Under the pieces are notes generated by a model that worked only from the letters and a program-made list of their open reading frames with translations, ran no database searches and was not told where the DNA came from. A DNA stretch of 64,000 nucleotides from positions 1,658,501-1,722,500 of the forward strand of contig CP019797.1 in NCBI GenBank assembly GCA_002951995.1, in the 5' to 3' direction. This DNA is from Stenotrophomonas acidaminiphila. Lineage in GTDB: Bacteria; Pseudomonadota; Gammaproteobacteria; Xanthomonadales; Xanthomonadaceae. Both the position numbers and the translations under genes were made by a program. Numbering within the stretch: the stretch's first letter is position 1; each line of letters begins with the position of its first letter. Shown piece after piece: positions 11,580 through 19,249 of the stretch.

Positions 11580-11882
11580 TCAGTGGCTGCGCAGGCAGTC
11601 GCTCATGAAGGTCTTGCGGGCATCCCCGCTCAGGTGTTTGGCCGAGGCATCGGCATTGCACCGGGTCATGCGCTGCTGCGGGGTCACCGCCGCCGTGGCG
11701 GCGGCGGGATGGCCGCTGAGGCAAGTGCGCTGGGCATCCTTGTAGGCATCGCCCTTGAGGCCCTTGTTCTTGGCCGCGCATTCGGCCATGCGCTGTTGTT
11801 GCGGGGTAGGCGTGCCGGCGCCGGCCACGAACGGCACGGCGGTGGCCAACAGCAGGCAGGCAAGCAGGGCGGGACGGTACAT
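11580..11882 (-). CDS. PsiF repeat protein, exported
   Basis: A 100-residue protein with a signal peptide (MYRPALLACLLLATAVPFVAG) and two PsiF-type repeats, each with the pattern TPQQxRMxxC followed about 20 residues later by another Cys (QQQRMAECAAKNKGLKG...C and PQQRMTRCNADASAKHLSG...C). PsiF proteins are small periplasmic proteins linked to phosphate starvation in Escherichia coli, with no known activity. The phosphate-scavenging cluster 1 kb away makes a common theme possible, but upp intervenes and nothing shows co-regulation. Confidence 0.85.
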   Translation of the reverse strand: MYRPALLACLLLATAVPFVAGAGTPTPQQQRMAECAAKNKGLKGDAYKDAQRTCLSGHPAAATAAVTPQQRMTRCNADASAKHLSGDARKTFMSDCLRSH

Positions 11883-11963
11883 GGCGCGGCTCCGGGGTGG
11901 GTGACGGGCGCAAGCATCCGCCCGCCGGGGAGCAAGCCACCGTGAAGCCGCGATGTAGTTTTT

Positions 11964-12596
11964 TTAATGCACGCGGGTGCCGAAAATGCGGTCGCCGGCA
12001 TCGCCCAGGCCGGGCAGGATGTAGCCCTTGTCGTTGAGCCGCTCGTCGATGGCCGCGGTGTAGATCTCCACGTCCGGGTGGGCCGCTTCGACCGCGCGCA
12101 GGCCTTCGGGCGCGGCCACCAGGAAAATGCCCTTGATGCGGCGGGCGCCGGCGCGCTTGAGCATGTCGATGGTGGCGATGAGAGTGCCGCCGGTGGCCAG
12201 CATCGGGTCCAGGATCAGCGCGTCGCGTTCCTCCAGGCGCCCGGTGAGGCGCTCGAAGTAGGGCACCGGCTGCAGGGTTTCCTCGTCGCGCTGCAGGCCG
12301 ACCACGCTGACGCGCGCGGCCGGGATCAGCGACAGCACGCCGTTGAGCATGCCCAGCCCGGCGCGCAGGATCGGCACCAGGGTGATCTTGGCGCCGGCGA
12401 TGCGCTGCACCGTGACCGGGCCGGCCCAGCCGTCCATCGTGCAGGGCTCGGTTTCCAGGTCGGCGGTGGCCTCGTAGGCGAGCAGGCTGCCCAGCTCGTC
12501 GGTCAACTCGCGGAACTCCTTGGTGCTGAGCGAGGCCTGGCGCATCAGGCCGATCTTGTGCTGCACCAGCGGGTGGCGTACTTCGACGATCTTCAT
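11964..12596 (-). CDS. upp: uracil phosphoribosyltransferase
   Basis: A 210-residue enzyme converting uracil and PRPP to UMP in pyrimidine salvage. The PRPP-binding loop is [19 protein letters not shown], and the C-terminal uracil site is near [36 protein letters not shown] is the standard N-terminus, so ATG 12596 is chosen over an in-frame ATG ten codons upstream. No pyrimidine transporter gene is adjacent. An A/T-rich stretch (TAGTTTTTTTAATG) lies immediately downstream, past the stop codon at about 11955-11968, without a clear stem. Confidence 0.96.
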   Translation of the reverse strand: MKIVEVRHPLVQHKIGLMRQASLSTKEFRELTDELGSLLAYEATADLETEPCTMDGWAGPVTVQRIAGAKITLVPILRAGLGMLNGVLSLIPAARVSVVGLQRDEETLQPVPYFERLTGRLEERDALILDPMLATGGTLIATIDMLKRAGARRIKGIFLVAAPEGLRAVEAAHPDVEIYTAAIDERLNDKGYILPGLGDAGDRIFGTRVH

Positions 12597-12716
12597 GGTC
12601 GGGCGTGCAAAGAGGGAGGCCATCATTCTGCCGGATCGCCGGGCCGAACCCCAAGCCGGGCCGGCGAAACCGCACGCGTGTCACGGCCATGCAACCTTAC
12701 GGACATACCGTGCAGA

Positions 12717-12737
12717 CCCATTCTTAACAGGAATGGG
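12717..12737. promoter_or_regulatory. inverted repeat just upstream of the TonB-dependent receptor
   Basis: CCCATTC, seven bases, then GAATGGG: a perfect inverted repeat ending nine bases before the receptor ATG (12746). It could be an operator or a hairpin over the ribosome binding site. It does not resemble a Pho box (paired CTGTCAT). Confidence 0.35.
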
Positions 12738-12745
12738 GCTTACCA

Positions 12746-15307
12746 GTGCATATCAAGACTCCGTTGGCCGTTGCCATCACCCTGACCCTGGCGATGGGCG
12801 CGACGGCACCCCGGCAGGCGGCCGCACAGCCGGCGCTCACCGCTGCCGGCACCGCGACGGCCGACGCGATCGACCTGGACCGCGTCGAAGTGCGCGCCCA
12901 GCTCGAATCGCAGGTCCGCGCGGTCGATCTCAAGCGCAGCAGCGATGCCATCGAGGATGCGGTGTCCTCCGATGCCCTGGGCCAGTACCCGGACAAGAAC
13001 GTGGCCGAATCGCTGCAGCGCCTGCCCGGCGTCAGCGTGACCCGCGACCAGGGCGAGGGCCGGTTCGTGGTCATCCGTGGCCTGGATGCCAACCTCAACA
13101 GCGTCAGCGTGGATGGCATCGCCGTGGGTACCCCGGAAGATTCCAGCCGCGCGGCGCCGCTGGACGTGATTCCCTCCGACTCCACCGAGCGCCTGCGCGT
13201 GGTCAAGTCGCCGACCCCGGACATGCCCGGTGATGCCATCGGTGGCGCCGTGCTGGTGGAATCGGCGTCGGCCTTCGACCGTGACGGTCGCAGCCTGCGC
13301 GGCAAGATCGAGGGCAGCCACCAGCAGCTGTCCGGCCAGACCAGTCCCAAGGCCGCCTTCAACTACAGCGAGGTGTTCAACGATACCTTCGGCGTGGCAC
13401 TGGGCGTGAACTACCAGAAGCGGAAGTTCGAGTCGGACAACACCGAAGTGGAGTACGACGGCGAGGACGATGCCGCCCCCGGTGACGTGACTGCGATCAA
13501 CCTGCAGCACCGCAAGTACGAGATCGAGCGCAAGCGCATCGGTGCCAACCTCAACCTCGACTGGCGCCCGGACGAGGACAACAGGTACTACCTGCGCACG
13601 CTGTACAGCCAGTTCGACGATGCCGAGACCCGGCAGCGCGTGATCTTCAACTTCGACGACGCGGACATGGTCAGCACCGGTGCCGACCAGTACCGCCTGG
13701 ACGACATGCCGGGCGATGCCATCGACAAGCGCATGCGCTACCGCACCAAGAAGGAGAACACCTTCGCAGCCAGCCTGGGTGGCGAGAACCGGTTGACCAA
13801 CGCGGTGGTCGATTACAAGGTCGGCTATACCCGTACCGAAGAGCGGGTGAACGATGAAATGGAGGCGCGTTTCAAGCTGGATGGCGAGGATTTCAACGGC
13901 ACGCTGGACCAGCGCGGCCGCCTGCCGTCCTACAGCTTCGACAACCCGCAGTGGCTGGACAACGGCAACTACGCCTTCGATCGTTTCGTGATCTCGCCCA
14001 AGCAGGTCAACGACAAGGAACACAGCGCGCAGGTGAATGTGCGCTTCGACGGCGACGGCAGCAGCATCAAGTTCGGCCTGCTGGGCCGCTGGCGCGACCG
14101 CGATGTGAATGTCGATGAGCGCGAGCTGCGCGTCGGCCCAAAGGTGGCGCTGTCGGACTGGACCACCGGCTCGCCCGACCACCGCCACGGCAACATGGGC
14201 GATGGCATGGATTCGGATGCGATGCGCGACTACTGGGCGGCCAACGGCGGCCAGTACGGCGCCCGCCCGCAGGATGTGGGCGACAACGCGATGACCTCGC
14301 TGGAAGAGGACTACGTGGCCAGCGAGGACATCTTCGCCAGCTACGCCATGGGTACCTGGGACATGGGCGCGCTGCGCATCATCGGCGGCGTGCGCGTGGA
14401 GAACACCCGCTTCAGGGCGGTCGGCAACCAGGTCGACGTGGCGGCCAACGGCCGCAGCTTCACCGTCACCCCGCGCGTGGCCAGCAGCAGCTACACCAAC
14501 GTGCTGCCGGGCCTGCACCTGCGCTACGACGCGGCCGATGACTGGGTGCTGCGCGCCTCGGCCAACAAGACCGTCTCGCGCCCGTCCTTCGGCGACATTT
14601 CCCCGCGCGTGGGTTACAGCCGCGGCGACGAGGAAGTGCGCCTGGGCAACCCGGAACTGGATCCGTACGAGTCGAACAACATCGACCTGTCGGTGGAGAA
14701 ATACATCGGCAGCACCGGCATCGTTTCGCTCGGCCTGTTCCACAAGTCGATCGATGGCTACATCGTGGAAACCGTGCGCAGCAACGATCCGGCCCATGGC
14801 GGCTTCGACGTGACCCAGCCGATCAACGGCGACAAAGCCACCTTGCGGGGCGCTGAGTTCAACTGGCAGCAGCAACTGGCGTTCCTGCCGGCAGGCCTGG
14901 ATGGCCTGCTGGTCGGTGCCAGTGGCACCTGGCTGGACACCAAATTCGATGCCGGCATCAAGGATCGGGAGGGCGAGGACTTCACCCTGCCGCGCGCCTC
15001 CAAGCATGTCTACAGCGCGCACATCGGCTATGAAAAATACGGTGTAAGCACGCGCCTGGCGGCGGTGTACCGCAGCCAATACCTGGACAGCATCGGCAAG
15101 GGCGGTGCCTTCGATATCTACGTGGCGCCGCATACCCAGCTCGACTTCTCGCTGGACTACCGGTTCAGCCCGCGGGTGAGCATGTATTTCGAAGCGCAGA
15201 ACCTGCTGGACAAGCCGCTTGAGCTGTACCAAGGCACCCGTTCGCGCACCCTGCAGATGGAAGAGTACGGCCGCACCTATGCGCTGGGCCTGAAGGTGGC
15301 ACTGTGA
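12746..15307 (+). CDS. TonB-dependent outer-membrane receptor of the phytase cluster
   Basis: An 853-residue receptor: signal peptide (residues 1-28), a TonB-box-like segment near DRVEVRAQ, a plug domain (about 55-180, with DALGQYPDKNVAESLQRLPGVSV and FVVIRGLDANLNSV), then a 22-strand barrel ending in the aromatic-rich YGRTYALGLKVAL. The plug signature matches the large Xanthomonadales/Caulobacter receptor group often encoded beside carbohydrate or phytate genes (TIGR01782-like, from memory). Its stop overlaps the phytase start (TGATG), so the two are coupled. It probably imports phytate or its lower inositol phosphates across the outer membrane (inference from neighbours). Confidence 0.9.
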   Translation: MHIKTPLAVAITLTLAMGATAPRQAAAQPALTAAGTATADAIDLDRVEVRAQLESQVRAVDLKRSSDAIEDAVSSDALGQYPDKNVAESLQRLPGVSVTRDQGEGRFVVIRGLDANLNSVSVDGIAVGTPEDSSRAAPLDVIPSDSTERLRVVKSPTPDMPGDAIGGAVLVESASAFDRDGRSLRGKIEGSHQQLSGQTSPKAAFNYSEVFNDTFGVALGVNYQKRKFESDNTEVEYDGEDDAAPGDVTAINLQHRKYEIERKRIGANLNLDWRPDEDNRYYLRTLYSQFDDAETRQRVIFNFDDADMVSTGADQYRLDDMPGDAIDKRMRYRTKKENTFAASLGGENRLTNAVVDYKVGYTRTEERVNDEMEARFKLDGEDFNGTLDQRGRLPSYSFDNPQWLDNGNYAFDRFVISPKQVNDKEHSAQVNVRFDGDGSSIKFGLLGRWRDRDVNVDERELRVGPKVALSDWTTGSPDHRHGNMGDGMDSDAMRDYWAANGGQYGARPQDVGDNAMTSLEEDYVASEDIFASYAMGTWDMGALRIIGGVRVENTRFRAVGNQVDVAANGRSFTVTPRVASSSYTNVLPGLHLRYDAADDWVLRASANKTVSRPSFGDISPRVGYSRGDEEVRLGNPELDPYESNNIDLSVEKYIGSTGIVSLGLFHKSIDGYIVETVRSNDPAHGGFDVTQPINGDKATLRGAEFNWQQQLAFLPAGLDGLLVGASGTWLDTKFDAGIKDREGEDFTLPRASKHVYSAHIGYEKYGVSTRLAAVYRSQYLDSIGKGGAFDIYVAPHTQLDFSLDYRFSPRVSMYFEAQNLLDKPLELYQGTRSRTLQMEEYGRTYALGLKVAL

Positions 15308-16422
15308 TGGCGCGATTCAGGATGCCGCTGGCCGCGGCGCTGGCCGCGCTCGTGGCGGCGGGCTGCACCTCCGCTCCCGGCGCCGCCACGGCCCCGGCCT
15401 CGACTGCCGTGGAAGGCGACATCCCGCGCGCGGTCGCGACCATCGTCGAGGCCTTCGTCACGCCGTTGACGCCGGCCGACAACATCGATTCGCCCGCGGC
15501 CTGGCGCGCGCCGGATGGCCGGCTGTGGCTGATCGCTACCGCCAAGGCCACCGACAAGCTGGTGGTCTACGACGGCAGCACCGGGCAGCACCTGCGTGAC
15601 GTCGGCAGCAGCGGCACCGCACCGGGGCAGTTCGACCGCCCAAACGGCATCGCGGTGACCGACGACCTGCTGTGGATCGTGGAGCGCGACAATCACCGCG
15701 TGCAGGTGCTGGGCCTGCCGGACTTCACGCCGCTGGCGACGTTCGCTGCGGACGACCTGCGCAAGCCGTACGGGCTGTGGGTGGACCGCCGCGCCGATGG
15801 CTACAGCGTCTACGTCACCGACTCCTGGGACAACGGCGAGGATGCGCAGGGGCGTGACATCCTGCCGCCGCTGGCTGAGCTGGACAAGCGCGTGCGCCAG
15901 TATCAGGTGACCCGCAATGGTGAGAAGGTCGACGCGAAGCTGGTGGCCAGTATCGGCGATACCACCGAGGCGGGAGCGCTGCGCGTGGTCGAGTCGATCT
16001 GGGGCGATCCCGGGAACGACCGCCTGCTGATTGCCGAAGAGGACGAGAGCTACGCCAGCGAGTTCAAGGTCTACACCCTGGCCGGACGCTTCACCGGCAC
16101 CACCTTCGGCCGCGACGTGTTCAAGGCCCAGGCCGAAGGCGTGACCCTACGCACCTGCGGCAAGGACGGCTGGTGGATCACCACCGAGCAGGGCAGGCAA
16201 CGCAGCGTGTTCCACCTGTTCGACCGGCACACGCTGAAGCCGGTCGGCGCGTTCCAGGGCAACACCGTGGCCAACACCGATGGCATCTGGATGATGCAGC
16301 AGCCCAGCGCGCGCTTCCCGCACGGTGCGTTGTATGCGGTGCATGACGACCAGGGCGTGGTGGCCTTCGACTGGGAGAGCATCGCCAGGCAGCTCGCGCT
16401 GCCGCTGGAATGTGGCGCATGA
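15307..16422 (+). CDS. beta-propeller phytase, predicted lipoprotein
   Basis: A 371-residue protein with a lipoprotein signal (LAALVAAGCTS, Cys about residue 19) and a six-bladed propeller similar to 3-phytases. Typical strands include DNIDSPAAWRAPDGRLWLIAT, KLVVYDGSTGQHLRDVG, NGIAV and AEGVTLRTCGKDGWWITTEQG. The family motif DDPAIW is altered here to DNIDSPAAW, so a calcium or phosphate ligand may differ. The expected reaction is release of phosphate from myo-inositol hexakisphosphate at the cell surface or in the periplasm. ATG 15307 shares its A with the receptor stop codon; a GTG three bases earlier is an alternative. Its own stop overlaps the phosphatase start (ATGA at 16419-16422). Confidence 0.85.
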   Translation: MARFRMPLAAALAALVAAGCTSAPGAATAPASTAVEGDIPRAVATIVEAFVTPLTPADNIDSPAAWRAPDGRLWLIATAKATDKLVVYDGSTGQHLRDVGSSGTAPGQFDRPNGIAVTDDLLWIVERDNHRVQVLGLPDFTPLATFAADDLRKPYGLWVDRRADGYSVYVTDSWDNGEDAQGRDILPPLAELDKRVRQYQVTRNGEKVDAKLVASIGDTTEAGALRVVESIWGDPGNDRLLIAEEDESYASEFKVYTLAGRFTGTTFGRDVFKAQAEGVTLRTCGKDGWWITTEQGRQRSVFHLFDRHTLKPVGAFQGNTVANTDGIWMMQQPSARFPHGALYAVHDDQGVVAFDWESIARQLALPLECGA

Positions 16423-17785
16423 GCGGGCAGTGTGTGATGCGTACGTTGGCGCTGGGCCTTCTGCTGGCGCTGCCGTCGCTGTCGTTCGCGGCGGCCGAAC
16501 CGAATACCCAGGTGCCGGAGGGTAGCCGCCACTATGCAGCGACATCGGTGCCGGACCGTATCGTCGCCTCGCCCTCGGCGGATCCCAGTCACGGTTTTGC
16601 CGTGGCCTGGCGTACCGATGGCAGCGTGCAGGCACCACTGCTGGAGATCGCGCTGGCCGCAGATTCGCCGGCCATCGAGGGCATCCGCCAGGTGCGTGCG
16701 ACGACGCGCGCACTGCAGACCGAGAGCGGGCTGTCGCACCACCATCGTGCCGACATCGGTGGCCTGCAGCCGGACACCCTGTACGTCTACCGCGTGCAGG
16801 GCAATGGCAGCTGGAGCGCCTGGAACCAGCTGCGCACGCTGGCCGGCGCCGACCAGCCGCTGACCCTGCTGTACTTCGGTGATACCCAGAACAAGAACGT
16901 CAGCCATGTCAGCCGCGTGGTGCGTGCCGCGCAGAAGGCTGCGCCGCAGGCGCGCATGAGCCTGTTCGCCGGTGATCTGGTCAGCGGCGGCGACAACATG
17001 GACGACAGCGAATGGGGCGAGTGGTTTGCCGCCACCGGCTGGTTGGCGCAGGAAACGCTGGTGGCCCCGGCGATCGGCAACCATGAGTACTTCGAGGAAT
17101 TCGAGGACACCCCGCAGGAGCGGCGCGTGCTGGGCCGGCACTGGCCAGTGACCTTCGCGCTGCCGGGCAATGGCGCCACCGCCGCACGGCAGACCAGCTA
17201 CTGGTTCGATGCACAGGGCGTGCGCGTGGCGGTGCTCGACGGCACCTCGGCGCTGGACATGGGCACGGCCACGGCGCAGGCGCAGTGGCTGGACCAGGTG
17301 CTGGCCGACAACCCGCAGCCGTGGACCATCGTGCTGCTGCACCAGCCGTTCTACTCGCCGCGCGAGGGGCGCGAGAACACCGCGCTTCGCGAGGTGCTGT
17401 TGCCGGTGGTGCATCGCCACAAGGTGGACCTGGTGCTGCAGGGCCATGACCACACCTATGGCCGCCGTGGCGAAGGGCAGGCGGCAACGCCGCAGTACGT
17501 GGTGTCCGTGACCGGGCCGAAGCAGTACCGGCTCTCCGACGAAGCGCGCAGGACCATGGCCCCGGTGGCCGAGGACACCCAGCTGTTCCAGGTGCTGGAC
17601 ATCGACCCCCGGCGCCTCCGCTACGAAGCGCGCACCGTGACCGGGCGCCTGTACGACGCTTTCGAGCTGCGCCGCGATGCCGAGGGGCGCAAGGAACTCC
17701 GGGAGCTTGTCGAAGGGCGCATCGCCCCCGCGACTGCCCGCGCGCGCAGACCGCCAAGGGCCGCGCCGACCGCTGCTGGGAATGA
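16419..17785 (+). CDS. exported metallophosphoesterase (purple acid phosphatase-like), probable frameshift near its 3' end
   Basis: An exported phosphatase of about 455 residues. After a signal peptide (RTLALGLLLALPSLSFA) there is a fibronectin-like N-terminal domain (to about residue 150), then the metallophosphoesterase domain with FGDTQ, AGDLVSGGDN, GNHEYF, LLHQPFY and QGHDHTYGRRG, which carry the metal ligands. As printed, the frame runs on without a stop into the following pyrophosphatase, but residues after about RKELRELVEG become a low-complexity Arg/Ala/Pro run. One frame over, the same DNA reads DCPRAQTAKGRADRCWE and stops at 17783-17785, eleven bases before a good ATG. A one-base loss near 17694-17740, for example at GCCCCCGCGAC, explains this. 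It probably removes phosphate from inositol phosphates left by the phytase. Confidence 0.8.
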
Positions 17786-17795
17786 GGACGCACCG

Positions 17796-18407
17796 ATGAC
17801 CAGACACCGCCGCATCGTTCCGCTGGCCGCCATCGGCGCGTCCCTGCTGCTGGCCAGCGCAGCGGCCGCCACCGATGCCGTGCTGCATCCGTTCCTGGCC
17901 GCACAGCCGGCGCAGGCCCCGCAGGAGGCCAACCTGGCGGTGGAGATCCCGGCCGGCAGCTTCACCAAGTACGAGATCAAGGAGGACGGCCTGGTGCACG
18001 TGGACCGCTTCCAGTCGATGCCGGTGGCCTATCCGGCCAACTACGGCTCGATGCCGCGCACGCTGGCCGGCGACAACGATCCGCTGGATGCGCTGGTGCT
18101 GACCCGCGAGCCGCTGCACCCCGGGGTGATCGTGCGCTTCCGCCCGATCGGCTACCTGAAGATGATCGACGACGGCGAGCACGACGAGAAGGTGATCGGG
18201 GTGCCGACCGACAAGGTCGACCCGACCTATGCGCGCATCCGCGACCTGGCCGACCTGCCGGAAATCGAGCGGCAGCGGATCGAGGCCTTCTTCCGCGTCT
18301 ACAAGGACCTGCCGCAGGGCCGCAACCCGGTGCAGCTCAACGGCTGGGGCAACGCGGCCGAAGCCCGGGCGCTGATCAGCGAGGCGATGCAGCGTTACGG
18401 CAGATAG
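17796..18407 (+). CDS. exported inorganic pyrophosphatase (family I)
   Basis: A 203-residue protein with a signal peptide (HRRIVPLAAIGASLLLASAAAA) and a family I soluble pyrophosphatase domain. The signature DNDPLD (Asp93, Asp95, Asp98) binds the metals, and FxxMPVAYPANYGSMPRT and EHDEKVIGVP are further conserved parts. Cytosolic pyrophosphatases lack signal peptides, so this copy acts in the periplasm, presumably splitting pyrophosphate to phosphate for uptake. ATG 17796 is chosen because the signal peptide starts there. As printed it is in frame with the upstream phosphatase without a stop between them; I regard that as an artefact of a one-base deletion rather than a true fusion. Confidence 0.85.
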   Translation: MTRHRRIVPLAAIGASLLLASAAAATDAVLHPFLAAQPAQAPQEANLAVEIPAGSFTKYEIKEDGLVHVDRFQSMPVAYPANYGSMPRTLAGDNDPLDALVLTREPLHPGVIVRFRPIGYLKMIDDGEHDEKVIGVPTDKVDPTYARIRDLADLPEIERQRIEAFFRVYKDLPQGRNPVQLNGWGNAAEARALISEAMQRYGR

Positions 18408-18634
18408 ACGCCGCATGCGCGGCTGGCCGGCCCGTCCGCCGTCGCCGCCCATGCTGGCTGGCGTGGCCGCTGTGCCGGACAAGGCGGGCCGCAGGCCGCG
18501 GATCGTTGCCGGCAGTGATGGGCCAGGGGGGACGCACGCACCACGGGCATGGCCGCCGCACCCGTGGCCGCGCGGGCAGTACGCAACCGCGCTGGACGGC
18601 AGGCTCCACCCTGGATGCTGTTACGCTTGGCGCG

Positions 18635-19249
18635 ATGGCGGCAAGACGCGACTGGCGCATGGAATCCAGGGAAGACATCGAATACGAGGAGGAGGTCGGC
18701 CAGCGGCTGCAAAGCCTGATCGGGGACCGGGTCGTGGACCTGTCGCGGCTGATGACCGACATGCAGGGGGAGCTGCGCCAGATCGCGCGCCACCGGCGCC
18801 GGCGTGGCTCGGTGGGCGAGACCCTGTCCACCACCGCCCTGGTCAACGAGGCCTACCTTCGGTTCGCCTCCTCGCCGGAACTGTTCGACCGCATCGACCG
18901 CAGCCATTTCCTCGCCATCGCCTCGCGGGCGATGCGCAACATCGTCATCAACCATGCGCGCGACCGGCTGGCGCAGAAGCGCGGCGGCGGCGCGGCGCAT
19001 GAAACGCTGGGCGAGGACCTGCTGGAAGCGGACTTCGCCGAGGCCTCGCGGCTGCTGGAACTCGGCGACGCGCTGGAACGGCTGGAGAAGGTGCGGCCGA
19101 GGCTGGCCCAGGTCGTCCACCTGCGCTATTTCGCCGGCCTGAGCGAAGAAGAAACCGGCGAGGTGCTCGACATAGACCGCAGCACGGTGCGGCGCGACTG
19201 GCTGAAGGCGCGCGGCTGGCTGTACGAACGGCTGCACCCGGACGCATGA
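18635..19249 (+). CDS. ECF-type RNA polymerase sigma factor paired with a Ser/Thr kinase
   Basis: About 204 residues (196 if the second ATG at 18659 is used). The order is a region 2-like part (TLSTTALVNEAYLRF, SHFLAIASRAMRNIVINHARDR) and a region 4 helix-turn-helix (VVHLRYFAGLSEEETGEVLDIDRSTVRRDWLKARGWL). This is the type of sigma factor that Xanthomonadaceae commonly encode directly before a TPR-containing Ser/Thr kinase (TIGR02999-like, from memory). There is no zinc-binding anti-sigma gene nearby, so the kinase may be the regulator. The stop overlaps the kinase start (ATGA at 19246-19249). Confidence 0.88.
   Translation: MAARRDWRMESREDIEYEEEVGQRLQSLIGDRVVDLSRLMTDMQGELRQIARHRRRRGSVGETLSTTALVNEAYLRFASSPELFDRIDRSHFLAIASRAMRNIVINHARDRLAQKRGGGAAHETLGEDLLEADFAEASRLLELGDALERLEKVRPRLAQVVHLRYFAGLSEEETGEVLDIDRSTVRRDWLKARGWLYERLHPDA

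Noticed and set aside
12740..15232. Long open frame (about 830 codons) antisense to the TonB receptor
   Set aside because: It mirrors the receptor codons, has low-complexity His/Val/Ala/Arg composition and no domain. Such antisense frames are expected in GC-rich DNA.
16071..18482. Open frame of about 800 codons antisense to phytase, phosphatase and pyrophosphatase
   Set aside because: Spans several real genes on the other strand and has no protein-like motifs.
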